A stretch of DNA of 39,921 nucleotides from an uncultured Lachnospiraceae bacterium (lineage in GTDB: Bacteria > Bacillota > Clostridia > Lachnospirales > Lachnospiraceae), in NCBI GenBank assembly GCA_944381535.1, contig CALWLN010000145.1, positions 1 to 39,921 on the forward strand. Reading direction: 5' to 3'. Below are positions 18,065-26,025 of the stretch, piece by piece. The notes beneath the pieces are model-generated. The model was given only the letters and a program-made list of their open reading frames with translations, was not told the origin of the DNA and did not search any database. Position 1 is the first letter of the stretch. Each line of letters begins with the position of its first letter. The translations under genes and the position numbers were made by a program.

Positions 18065-20098
18065 TCACTTTCTTCTGCAGCTGTAACTTTTTCCAATAAC
18101 CAGTATCGTACCTGACAGGCAAAGCATAAGGGCAGATACCCATATTCCAATCAAATCATCACCTGTTTTGGGGGTATCATTTGTCCCTGACTCACTGACC
18201 ATATTACTGTCATTTTTGGCAGGATTCCCGTTGGGGTTGTCCTTGTCCGGATTGTCCTCTTGTAGATTGCCGTCAGACGAGTTGTCCTTATCGGGATCAC
18301 TCTCTTCCGGATTGTTCTCACCCGTATCATCCATTCCCGGATTGTCCTCGCTGGGCGTATTTCCACCTTGTTCTTCCCCTCCCGAATTGTCCTCGTCAGC
18401 GTTATTCTCGATAATTTCTGCCAAAAGAGCTCCCACTTTCTCCGCCATTAGGGCATGGCCTTGATCGTTGGGATGCACATTGTCCGCCAGATATTCCTGT
18501 TCTCCGCCGAAAAAGCTCTGTCCATCAATGAAATATACATTCTCGTCTCCATTGGCAACCGCATTATCATAGGTCTGCTTTATGACAGCACGGCACTCTT
18601 CCCAATCGGCCTGGGCCTTATTGGGACGGCTGATTAAAATGATCGGAATCTCCGGATGTGCTTCCCGTACTATTTTATAGAAATTCTCATGGGTATTTCG
18701 CAATCCTGCGGCGTCGCTGTTATGGTCATAATCAAAAACAAATATACTCATATCAAGGCCTGCAATATACTCCGCAAACTTTGTCTCCCCTTTTGCGCTG
18801 CCCCATACACCCAGGTTCAGATAATCCCTGCCCAGCATTCTGCCCACCGTATTGACATATGTATTTCCGGGTTTTGTGACGCAGCCGCCCTGTGTAATGG
18901 AACTTCCATAAAATACGATCGGGTCTGCCTCCTCATACGCAATTGCGTTCTCACCGACAGAAGCCGTATCTTTCACTCCCACATAAACCTCCGATACTTC
19001 ATTGGTAATCGGAAAATAAATTGTGATATTTCTTGTCTCCTCCGTATCGAACTCTACCTTTCCCTCATAACTCCATTCCTTGTCTTCCTGTGGCAGAGCA
19101 GACGGAGAGATCGTTCCATAGTAAGTACTTCCCGCTTCCGTATCAACGTACACATCAAAACCTGTTTTCCCTGCCCCCATACTTGTGGCATAGTCGGAAA
19201 CATAACTTGGCAATACGGCTTTGATCGCAATGTACGGCGAATCTGTGCTGAACCGTATTCTTCCGCCGGCTGCCTCCCTGGCATGGGTATATACGGAGGT
19301 TTTACTGAATTCCGTACTTCCCGCTATCTCAGAAGCCACGTCCAGATCCATGCGGGAAAACACCTCACTATCCGCCTCCATACGTAACCCGTACAATTTC
19401 AGCCGATTATCCTCACGCACATTCATATAGGTTACATCATCAGATACCGGTGTCAATTCGGAAACCTCTAAATTATCAAATCTGCATTCATGTCCCAGCG
19501 CGTTGATTCCGATGGTGCCACTCAGTTCTGTCACATTCGGCACATTATAGTCGATTAACAGTTCACCCGCAACATAACATTTAATATTATTTCCGGATAC
19601 CTCCATTTTTAATTCGTATGCTTGCCCCATGCTAAAATCATACGGTACTTCCTTAAGTGATTTTGCATTAATACGGTCATATAATCTTACATGATAAGTT
19701 CCTGCCGCTTTTTTATACCACAGCGCTAATTCATATCCTTTTTTATCACCATTTACAGCGGCACAGATAGTAGCAACTCCGCCATCCACATCATTTCTGT
19801 CAATGGTGTCTGTCAGAGTCACATCTGCCTTATAACTATAATTTCTCCATTCTGCCGCAGCGTCAATTCCGTTCAAATACGAACCGATGCCTTGTCCTTT
19901 CAACACAAATTCTCCATCTTCAATACGGGCAGCACTATTGTTTCCCCATGCGTCAGGCAGTTCAGTCCCATCAAAACTTTCTGTATAAGGCAATGCATCA
20001 TCACCGGCGGCAGACACTTCTCCCTTTTCCCAAAACCAGCTTCCACCCAGCATACTGATACACAGCACCAGCGCAAATATTCGCATCTTACATTTCAT
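18065..20098 (-). CDS. Wall-anchored SGNH/GDSL esterase with ConA-like module
   Basis: The product has 677 residues: signal peptide (about 1-31), a ConA-like module (36-212) akin to those of the two other surface proteins, a beta-rich domain holding TGFDVYVD (312-319; compare the GxDLY family, PF14607), and an SGNH hydrolase domain (about 392-565; PF14606-like). Catalytic candidates are S400 in YGSSITQGG, and D539/H542 in LADNVHPNDQGH. The block usually containing Asn reads NLGVWGSAKGE, with Ser replacing the typical Asn. A Asp/Asn/Glu/Pro-rich linker (about 566-645) leads to TPKTGD, a hydrophobic helix and the tail CRRK, a sortase-type anchor. It probably deacylates an extracellular glycan; a sialate O-acetylesterase role is plausible from the locus but not shown. 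It is the first gene of the operon; ATG 20098 follows GGAGGAGA. Confidence 0.85.
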   Translation of the reverse strand: MKCKMRIFALVLCISMLGGSWFWEKGEVSAAGDDALPYTESFDGTELPDAWGNNSAARIEDGEFVLKGQGIGSYLNGIDAAAEWRNYSYKADVTLTDTIDRNDVDGGVATICAAVNGDKKGYELALWYKKAAGTYHVRLYDRINAKSLKEVPYDFSMGQAYELKMEVSGNNIKCYVAGELLIDYNVPNVTELSGTIGINALGHECRFDNLEVSELTPVSDDVTYMNVREDNRLKLYGLRMEADSEVFSRMDLDVASEIAGSTEFSKTSVYTHAREAAGGRIRFSTDSPYIAIKAVLPSYVSDYATSMGAGKTGFDVYVDTEAGSTYYGTISPSALPQEDKEWSYEGKVEFDTEETRNITIYFPITNEVSEVYVGVKDTASVGENAIAYEEADPIVFYGSSITQGGCVTKPGNTYVNTVGRMLGRDYLNLGVWGSAKGETKFAEYIAGLDMSIFVFDYDHNSDAAGLRNTHENFYKIVREAHPEIPIILISRPNKAQADWEECRAVIKQTYDNAVANGDENVYFIDGQSFFGGEQEYLADNVHPNDQGHALMAEKVGALLAEIIENNADEDNSGGEEQGGNTPSEDNPGMDDTGENNPEESDPDKDNSSDGNLQEDNPDKDNPNGNPAKNDSNMVSESGTNDTPKTGDDLIGIWVSALMLCLSGTILVIGKSYSCRRK

Positions 20099-20165
20099 TC
20101 AGTCTCCTCCTCGCATAATCATTTTTACACACTTGCCACAGTTCTCTCTTTGTGCTAAAATCAAG

Positions 20166-20264
20166 AATGCACAGAATACGTTTCTTTATTTTTTGTGCAT
20201 TTTCCAAATTTTTACAACCCGGCAAGCATTTTCCTTGTCTATATGTTATCAAATGCATATTTGA
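20166..20264. promoter_or_regulatory. Divergent regulatory region with candidate AraC operators
   Basis: The 224-base gap between the esterase and the AraC-type gene holds an inverted repeat AATGCACA (20166-20173) / TGTGCATT (20194-20201). There is also a direct repeat GCATTTTCC at 20197-20205 and 20226-20234, and an inverted repeat TCAAAT-GCAT-ATTTGA at 20249-20264. AraC-family regulators often bind paired direct repeats. I see no convincing -35/-10 pair on either strand, which fits activator-dependent promoters. Confidence 0.4.
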
Positions 20265-20322
20265 AAGTAAATGTACAGGTTGCTGTAAAAATGTGCCAGG
20301 ATTGCTATTTTAGGAGGCTCAA

Positions 20323-21201
20323 ATGAACACATCCCTGCAAAACTTAATTTATGAGTCAGACTACCGCACCATCGGATATGATTCCAGAAATGCCCTGCCC
20401 CACCATGACAACAGTATTGAAATCATTCAATTCTGGTCCGACGGGGGACATTTTATTACACGGAACAATTTCTTCCCCATCAAGCCCGGATTGATCGTGC
20501 TGATAAACGCCATGGATATTCATTATTCCAATCCGTCCAACATCAGCAAATACAACCGCAGTAAAATCATTATTTCCAACGAGTGTTTCAAACAGATTTG
20601 CGCGCTCTGCGACTTTTCGGATCTGGCTTCCAGATTAACCGGAACGGGCGGCTGTATGTTTTTGCCCGATCCGAAAGAAAGCGATTCCCAACTGGCTGAT
20701 TCCCTGTTCGAAACGGCCTTCCAATGCTTTTCACAATGCGATACCATGCCAGGCGCCCAGGCCTCCATCATAGACTGTGTCATCCGGATTCTGGCGCTGT
20801 TTGCCCAGGCACAGCCAGCCGAGCCCAATCAGATAGTCGCGGAGCACACGGCACTGCAAATGATGAATTACATCAATAATCAGCTGTTGTCCTGGGAGGA
20901 TATCTCCTTGAACAGTATCTGCGAGGAGCTTCACATCAGCCGTTCCTATGCCGCTCATCTGTTCAAACAGCTGACAAATAAATCCATAACCAGATACGTT
21001 ATGGATTTACGGATTTCCGAAGCGAAAAAGCTGCTTCTGACTACGGCTTTGAAAATATCTGATATTGCGGAACTGCTGAAATTCAAGGACAGCACTACTT
21101 TTTGTAAGACGTTCAAAAAGCATACCGGCTACACACCCAGGACATACCGGGTGTCTGAAGGGATGGTCTCCATCCATTCACTGGATGAGTTTGATGTATG
21201 A
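20323..21201 (+). CDS. AraC-family transcriptional regulator of the glycan locus
   Basis: This 292-residue protein has an N-terminal cupin-like sensor domain (HHDNSIEIIQFWSDGGHF and KPGLIVLINAMDIHYSN) and a C-terminal AraC-type double helix-turn-helix (about 190-283). In the latter, SICEELHISRSYAAHLFKQL is the first recognition unit and IAELLKFKDSTTFCKTFKKH the second, ending with the usual TGYTPRTYR. ATG 20323 lies behind a clear TAGGAGG. It is transcribed away from the nine-gene minus-strand locus and is the obvious candidate for its inducer-responsive regulator. Ligand is unknown. Confidence 0.92.
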   Translation: MNTSLQNLIYESDYRTIGYDSRNALPHHDNSIEIIQFWSDGGHFITRNNFFPIKPGLIVLINAMDIHYSNPSNISKYNRSKIIISNECFKQICALCDFSDLASRLTGTGGCMFLPDPKESDSQLADSLFETAFQCFSQCDTMPGAQASIIDCVIRILALFAQAQPAEPNQIVAEHTALQMMNYINNQLLSWEDISLNSICEELHISRSYAAHLFKQLTNKSITRYVMDLRISEAKKLLLTTALKISDIAELLKFKDSTTFCKTFKKHTGYTPRTYRVSEGMVSIHSLDEFDV

Positions 21202-21208
21202 TATATGA

Positions 21209-21244
21209 CGGAATGAATGCATTTTTTGTATTGCATTTATTCCG
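21209..21244 (+). terminator. Hairpin after the AraC-family gene
   Basis: A 13-pair stem with one G-U pair, CGGAATGAATGCA (21209-21221) and TGCATTTATTCCG (21232-21244), lies eight bases after the stop codon. The T-run is inside the loop rather than behind the stem, so termination strength is uncertain. Confidence 0.5.
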
Positions 21245-21379
21245 CAAACATGTTATTCTTTCTTTGTCGATACCGACACTCTGCTTGGTCTAATCTCTTT
21301 GGCATTTCGCCGGACTTTCCAAGTGCACTGTTACCCATTGTTTTTGATTTTCTATTATCATCAAAGAAAGGACCTGCCT

Positions 21380-22471
21380 ATGGCGAAACACAACCAGACA
21401 CCTCTTGATACCTCTCCGGTATCCAATCCTGCGCCGCTCTATACCTGTTCTGACATTTTAGGCGCTGCTTACACAGAAGAAAAAGCCCTGGAGCTTCTGC
21501 AGAAAGACCCGGGCAGCTACCAGACCTATCTGGGCTTTGAACGGGAACACCAAAGGAAGCTTCTGGACCTTCTTATGGGAAAGCGGGGACTGGCCATCAC
21601 CTACGATACCTTTTTCAAACATGTTATGAATCCCGATATCCACCCGGACCGCCTGGAAGCCTTCCTTTCCGCCATGCTGTCACAGAAAGTCAGAATCCAT
21701 AAGGTGCTTCCGCAAACGGGCAACAAGCTTGCGGAAGCCGGAAGCCTGGTCATCATGGACCTGTTGGTGGAGCTTGCGGACGGCTCGATCATCAACGTGG
21801 AAATCCAGAAGCTGGGCTACTATTTCTCCGGGGAGAGAAGCTGCTGCTATGAATCAGATTTAATTATGCGCCAGTACAACCGGGTCAAGTCAGAGCGGGG
21901 AAAACACTTCTCCTTCCGGGACCTGAAGCCGGTCTGCATGATCATCATCATGGAGCACAGCGCCCATGCCTTCCTTGACGCCTTTCCCAACTACATACAC
22001 CGCCAGCAGATTACCTATGACAGCGGAGCCAATGTCACTTCCCTGTTCAAAACCATCTATGTATCTCTTGACATATTCCACAAGATGATACAAAATATAA
22101 GTAACCCGCTGGAAGCCTGGCTGACATTCCTAAGCTCGGACGACCCGGAGCAGATTGTGCGGCTGGTCAATGCTTACCCGGAATTTCTGGACTGTTACCA
22201 GGACATCGTGAGATTCCGCGCCAACCCAAAGGAGTTGATCTTAATGTATTCAGAGGCATTGTTGATAATGGACCGGAACACCACGCAACTGATGATCGAG
22301 GATATGCAGGAGACGATCACGCAGCTTCAGGAGGATGCCGCTAAAAAGGATGAAATCCTTGCGCAGAAGGATGATACAATTGCACAGAAAGATGAGGCAC
22401 TTGCACAGAAAGACAGTGAGATTTCTGATCTGAAAGCAGAGCTCGCCCGGCTACGGCAGCATAATAATTAA
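21380..22471 (+). CDS. Rpn/PD-(D/E)XK nuclease family transposase-like protein
   Basis: This 363-residue protein belongs to the Rpn / PD-(D/E)XK nuclease transposase group (PF12784). The diagnostic start of the domain is TYDTFFKHVM (74-83). The nuclease core is D127 in IMDLLVELADG and E141-x-Q143 in INVEIQKLG, the usual D...ExQ arrangement. The tail (about 312-363) is a coiled coil with exact heptads: DEILAQK, DDTIAQK, DEALAQK (324-344). ATG 21380 was chosen over an in-frame start 27 codons upstream because GAAAGGA lies just before it. Relatives promote recombination in E. coli and are often multicopy; whether this copy is active is unknown. It stands alone between the AraC-family gene and prfA. 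Confidence 0.85.
   Translation: MAKHNQTPLDTSPVSNPAPLYTCSDILGAAYTEEKALELLQKDPGSYQTYLGFEREHQRKLLDLLMGKRGLAITYDTFFKHVMNPDIHPDRLEAFLSAMLSQKVRIHKVLPQTGNKLAEAGSLVIMDLLVELADGSIINVEIQKLGYYFSGERSCCYESDLIMRQYNRVKSERGKHFSFRDLKPVCMIIIMEHSAHAFLDAFPNYIHRQQITYDSGANVTSLFKTIYVSLDIFHKMIQNISNPLEAWLTFLSSDDPEQIVRLVNAYPEFLDCYQDIVRFRANPKELILMYSEALLIMDRNTTQLMIEDMQETITQLQEDAAKKDEILAQKDDTIAQKDEALAQKDSEISDLKAELARLRQHNN
22349..22411 (+). repeat. Three 21-bp heptad-coding repeats
   Basis: Three tandem 21-base units encode D-x-x-[LI]-A-Q-K heptads in the coiled-coil tail of the Rpn-type protein. Bases are similar between units (GCxCAGAAxGAT), so slippage could change their number. Confidence 0.7.
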
Positions 22472-22504
22472 GGTTTTTTATCCATCATCCGGTGATTTCC
22501 ATTG

Positions 22505-22562
22505 AAAAAACGCCCGCAGGCAGAAAAGCTATATCAGCTTATTTACCTGTGGGCGTTCTTTG
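22505..22562 (-). terminator. Bidirectional terminator between prfA and the Rpn-type gene
   Basis: Arms AACGCCCGCAGG (22509-22520) and CCTGTGGGCGTT (22546-22557) pair with one G-U, and an inner stem AAGCT/AGCTT adds to it. On the minus strand six T follow directly, giving a strong terminator for the prfA operon. On the plus strand CTTTGTTT follows, so it may also end the Rpn-type transcript. Confidence 0.8.
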
Positions 22563-22603
22563 TTTCCATTAAAACCCTTTACCTAAAATTGGACTATGTT
22601 CCC

Positions 22604-23677
22604 TCAGTCCTCCCCCATCTTCGCCAGCTTCGCAGCCTGGTCCGCCGCAATGCAGGCGTCAATAATCTCCTGCAGATCCCCGTTCAGCACCTTATCCAGC
22701 TTATACAGTGTCAGGCCGATCCGATGGTCTGTCACCCGGCCCTGGGGGAAATTGTAGGTCCGAATCTTCTCGGAACGGTCCCCGGTACCGATCTGGCTCC
22801 TTCTGGCCTCAGCCTCGGCGTCGTGCTGCTTCTGGCACTCCATGTCATAGAGCTTTGCCCTAAGCAGAGCGAAGGCCTTCTCCTTGTTCTGGAGCTGGGA
22901 TTTCTCCGTCTGGCTGTAGATCACGATTCCCGTCGGATAATGGGTCAGACGCACCGCGGAGTCCGTGGTGTTGACGCACTGGCCGCCGTTACCGGAGGCC
23001 CGCATCACGTCGATACGGATATCCTTCTCGTCAATCTGGATATCCACCTCCTCCGCCTCGGGCATCACTGCCACGGTGACGGTGGAAGTATGAATCCTTC
23101 CGCCGGATTCCGTCTCCGGCACCCGCTGTACCCGGTGTACGCCGGATTCGTACTTCATTACGGAGTAGGCCCCCTGGCCGTTGATCATGAAGGTCACATT
23201 TTTCATGCCGCCGATACCGATTTCCTCACATTCCACCAGTTCCACCTTCCAGCGGCGGCTCTCGGCATAATGGAGGTACATCCGGTAAATCTCCGCCGCA
23301 AACAGAGCAGCCTCGTCCCCTCCGGCGCCGGCGCGGATTTCCACGATGACGTTCTTGTCGTCGTTGGGGTCCTTAGGCAGCAGCAGGATTTTCAGCTGCT
23401 TCTCCAACTCCTCCATCCGTGCCTTGGACTCACCTAGCTCCTCCTTGGCCATCTCCCGGAGTTCCTCATCGCTCTCCTCCTCCAGCATGGCAAGGCTGTC
23501 CTCAATATTCTGCTTGCACTGCTTATATTCCTTATAAGCCTCCACGATGGGCGCCAGATCGCTCTGCTCCTTCATGAGCCTGCGGAACCGCTCCTGGTCG
23601 TTTGCCACCCCGGGCTCGCCCAATGCGCTTAATATCTCTTCAAAACGAATTAAAATATCCTCTAATCTGTCAAACAT
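22604..23677 (-). CDS. prfA: Peptide chain release factor 1
   Basis: RF1 ends translation at UAA and UAG codons by triggering peptidyl-tRNA hydrolysis on the ribosome. The 357-residue protein has normal length. The catalytic loop GGQ is at 231-233 within [15 protein letters not shown], and the codon-recognition tripeptide is PET (187-189) where E. coli has PAT; that RVPxTE context separates RF1 from RF2. [14 protein letters not shown] (117-130) is also typical. ATG 23677 lies three bases after the prmC stop, so the two genes are co-transcribed, matching function: PrmC methylates the GGQ glutamine. Confidence 0.97.
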   Translation of the reverse strand: MFDRLEDILIRFEEILSALGEPGVANDQERFRRLMKEQSDLAPIVEAYKEYKQCKQNIEDSLAMLEEESDEELREMAKEELGESKARMEELEKQLKILLLPKDPNDDKNVIVEIRAGAGGDEAALFAAEIYRMYLHYAESRRWKVELVECEEIGIGGMKNVTFMINGQGAYSVMKYESGVHRVQRVPETESGGRIHTSTVTVAVMPEAEEVDIQIDEKDIRIDVMRASGNGGQCVNTTDSAVRLTHYPTGIVIYSQTEKSQLQNKEKAFALLRAKLYDMECQKQHDAEAEARRSQIGTGDRSEKIRTYNFPQGRVTDHRIGLTLYKLDKVLNGDLQEIIDACIAADQAAKLAKMGED

Positions 23678-23680
23678 ATC

Positions 23681-24511
23681 TTATCCCTTTCTTCCACATA
23701 CAACCCGGTTTAAGCCGCTCAGGTCGCGGATCACCCGCACTCCTTCAAAGCCTGCCTGCTTCATCATGGCAGACACCGCTTCCCCCTGGTCATGTCCGAT
23801 TTCAAATATCAAATATCCGCCGGCATTTAAGAAGGGGCCGCTCTCCCCGATGATTTTTTCATAGAAAAACAGTCCGTCCTCCCGGCCGTCCAAAGCATCC
23901 ACCGGTTCAAAATCCCGTACCTCCGGCATCAACGTGTCGATGACCCGGGTGGGAATATAGGGGGGATTGGATACGATCACATCAAAGGTTCCTGTGATGT
24001 TCTGGAACAGATCACTGCGGACCCACTCCACCTCCACGTCGTTGCCTTTGGCATTCTCCTTGGCCGTCAGCAGCGCCTGCTTGGAAATGTCGCTGCCAAT
24101 ACCGGTAATTTCCTTTGCAAAATGCATAAGGCTGATGATGATACACCCGGAACCGGTGCACAGATCCAACACCCGCATGCCCGGCCGGATCACTCCCAAC
24201 GCCGTCTCCACTAAAATCTCCGTGTCCTGACGGGGAATCAGCACATTGGAATTGACCTTGAAATCCAGTCCCATAAAATTCTGCACTCCGGTGATATACT
24301 GCAGGGGAATCCGTTCGGCCCTTTTCTTAAGTAAGCCCTCGTACTCCTGGGCAAGGTCCTCCGTAAGTTCTTCCTTATAGCGCAGGTAATAGTAGCTTCG
24401 GTCAAATTTCCCCACATATTCCAGCAAATACCATGCGTCCAGCGCCGCTTCCACGATCCCCGCTTCCTCCAGCGTCTTTTTTCCAAAACTCAGCGCCTCC
24501 TCCAGCGTCAT
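23681..24511 (-). CDS. prmC: Peptide chain release factor N5-glutamine methyltransferase
   Basis: This 276-residue SAM-dependent enzyme methylates the Gln of the GGQ motif of release factors. It has an N-terminal helical substrate-binding domain and a class I methyltransferase domain. Visible motifs are the SAM loop DLCTGSGC (116-123), the PRQDTE segment (93-98) and the catalytic NPPY (182-185). It is encoded just upstream of its substrate gene prfA. ATG 24511 follows AGAGGAAAGAAGG. Confidence 0.96.
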   Translation of the reverse strand: MTLEEALSFGKKTLEEAGIVEAALDAWYLLEYVGKFDRSYYYLRYKEELTEDLAQEYEGLLKKRAERIPLQYITGVQNFMGLDFKVNSNVLIPRQDTEILVETALGVIRPGMRVLDLCTGSGCIIISLMHFAKEITGIGSDISKQALLTAKENAKGNDVEVEWVRSDLFQNITGTFDVIVSNPPYIPTRVIDTLMPEVRDFEPVDALDGREDGLFFYEKIIGESGPFLNAGGYLIFEIGHDQGEAVSAMMKQAGFEGVRVIRDLSGLNRVVCGRKG

Positions 24512-24563
24512 AACATACCTTCTTTCCTCTCCAAAGCACTATTTTCATCCAGGCGGGAGTGCC

Positions 24564-25547
24564 TCACGCCTCGCCCTCCTTCTGCCGGGCTATATAACTT
24601 CTCCAGTCAAATACCGCTTCCACGGAAGCAATACCCACCTCGATCATATCCTCATCCGGCTCCCTGGTGGTCAGCTTCTGCATCAAAAGCCCCGGCTTGC
24701 TCAAGAAATTTACCACCGGATTCTCGCTTCTTCCGGCCAGACGAATGAACTCATAGGAAACCCCCGCAACCAAAGGAATGATCGCCAACCGCAGAACCAG
24801 CCGCAAAATCCCCGAGTCTACACGGATAAACAGTGTGGCGATAATGCTGATAATGATCACAAAGAACAGAAAGCTGGTGCCGCACCGCTTATGTTCCTTG
24901 GAGCTTTTCTTCACATTTTCCACATTAAGCTCCAGACCATGCTCAATGCAGTTGATACATTTGTGCTCCGCCCCATGGTACATGAACACCCGCCTGATAT
25001 CCCTCATCTGGGAAATCAGCAGGATATATCCGATAAAAATGGCCAGGCGAATCACCCCCTCCAGCACGATTACCAGAGTCTGAGAGGATATGAACCGTTG
25101 AAACAGCAGGGACAGATAATAGGGTGCCACCATAAATATGACCACCGCCAGCAGAATGGAGAGGCATACGGTAAGTCCCATAAAAGCATTTTCCTTCTTC
25201 TTACCGCTCTCCTTCCTGCCACCGCTTTCTGTCTCCCTGCTGTCCGCTTCCTTGCCGTTTTCCTTCTCAGCATCATTTTTCTGATTCTCAGGCGCTTCCT
25301 CTTCTTCAAAAAAAGAGGCCGAAAAGGTCAGGGTTCCCATGCCCAGCACCAGGGAATCAATAAAATTGATCACGCCCCGGATAATGGGAACCTTGCGCAA
25401 TGCTTCTATTTTACAAATACTCTTGTATTCTTTTGTCTCAACAATGATGGATTGGTCCGGCTTGCGAACGGCCACTGCATACCGTTCCTGATTCTTCATC
25501 ATGACACCTTCCATGACTGCCTGACCACCGATTCCAGATGATGCCAT
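24564..25547 (-). CDS. DUF1385 multi-pass membrane protein
   Basis: This 327-residue protein carries the DUF1385 signature GIGGQAVMEGVMMKNQERYA at its N-terminus (relative of B. subtilis YqhQ). A Lys/Glu-rich cytoplasmic stretch (about 80-120) is followed by several membrane helices (LTVCLSILLAVVIFMVAPYY; FLFFVIIISIIATLFI). YHGAEHKCINCIEHG carries conserved His and Cys residues that could bind metal. A GTG two codons upstream is too close to the ribosome site, so ATG 25547 (GAGG seven bases before) is preferred. The order rpmE - DUF1385 - prmC - prfA is common in Lachnospiraceae. Molecular role unknown. Confidence 0.9.
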   Translation of the reverse strand: MASSGIGGQAVMEGVMMKNQERYAVAVRKPDQSIIVETKEYKSICKIEALRKVPIIRGVINFIDSLVLGMGTLTFSASFFEEEEAPENQKNDAEKENGKEADSRETESGGRKESGKKKENAFMGLTVCLSILLAVVIFMVAPYYLSLLFQRFISSQTLVIVLEGVIRLAIFIGYILLISQMRDIRRVFMYHGAEHKCINCIEHGLELNVENVKKSSKEHKRCGTSFLFFVIIISIIATLFIRVDSGILRLVLRLAIIPLVAGVSYEFIRLAGRSENPVVNFLSKPGLLMQKLTTREPDEDMIEVGIASVEAVFDWRSYIARQKEGEA

Positions 25548-25603
25548 TCTCACACCTCACAATTATTTTATCCTGACGGATACGAAATTCATTTCCTGTA
25601 TGA

Positions 25604-25645
25604 TAAAAATAGAGGATGCCCAGTCTGGAAACATCCTCTTATTTC
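25604..25645 (-). terminator. Rho-independent terminator after rpmE
   Basis: On the minus strand AGAGGATG (25632-25639) and CATCCTCT (25611-25618) form a perfect 8-pair stem, followed by ATTTTTATC. It lies about 50 bases after the rpmE stop. Confidence 0.75.
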
Positions 25646-25690
25646 TTCACAATAGAAATGATCTATGTATCTTCCTATTGCCGTTCTGGC

Positions 25691-25897
25691 TTACTGATTG
25701 TTCATGCCGTATTTCTTGTTAAACTTGTCAATACGTCCCCGTGCCTGGGCAGCCTTCTGCTGTCCGGTATAGAACGGATGGCATTTGGAACAAATTTCAA
25801 CGTGAATGTCCTTCTTGGTAGAACCTGTCACAAAGGTATTGCCACAGTTGCATGTTACAGTTGCCTGATGATAATCTGGATGGATTCCGTCTCTCAT
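25691..25897 (-). CDS. rpmE: 50S ribosomal protein L31, zinc-binding type
   Basis: This 68-residue L31 begins [16 protein letters not shown]. Cysteines in TCNCGNTF and [12 protein letters not shown] give the CxC...CxxC zinc site of the C+ form. A GTG three codons earlier overlaps the AAGAGG site, so ATG 25897 is the likely start. It lies downstream of rho with its own predicted promoter and a structured leader. Confidence 0.95.
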   Translation of the reverse strand: MRDGIHPDYHQATVTCNCGNTFVTGSTKKDIHVEICSKCHPFYTGQQKAAQARGRIDKFNKKYGMNNQ

Positions 25898-25979
25898 GTC
25901 TTTCACCTCTTCATACTATATTAAATCTCGTTGCCGATTTATCTAACTCAAAGCTGTCTCGTCTTAAAACAGCTTTTTA
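25898..25979 (-). ncRNA. Candidate structured 5' leader of rpmE (L31 leader-like)
   Basis: Between the predicted start of transcription and the rpmE ribosome site, the minus strand forms two hairpins: AAAGCTGT/ACAGCTTT (8 perfect pairs, 25950-25976) and AAATC/GATTT (25923-25940). Many r-protein genes are controlled by leaders that bind their own product, and L31 leaders have been proposed in several phyla. Homology to a known leader is not established here. Confidence 0.4.
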
Positions 25980-26008
25980 ATTGTAGCATATGTCGTCCAT
26001 ATATGCAA
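25980..26008 (-). promoter_or_regulatory. Candidate rpmE promoter
   Basis: Minus strand TTGCAT (26003-26008), 17 bases, then TACAAT (25980-25985; 5 of 6). The -35 is weak (3 of 6). Position, just after the rho stop codon, fits an independent rpmE promoter. The spacer itself contains the arms GCATAT/ATATGC. Confidence 0.5.
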
Positions 26009-26025
26009 GTTCTTTTTCCAAATAT

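Noticed and set aside
22502-23437. A 311-codon plus-strand open frame
   Set aside because: It lies opposite prfA, which is certain, and begins inside a terminator hairpin.
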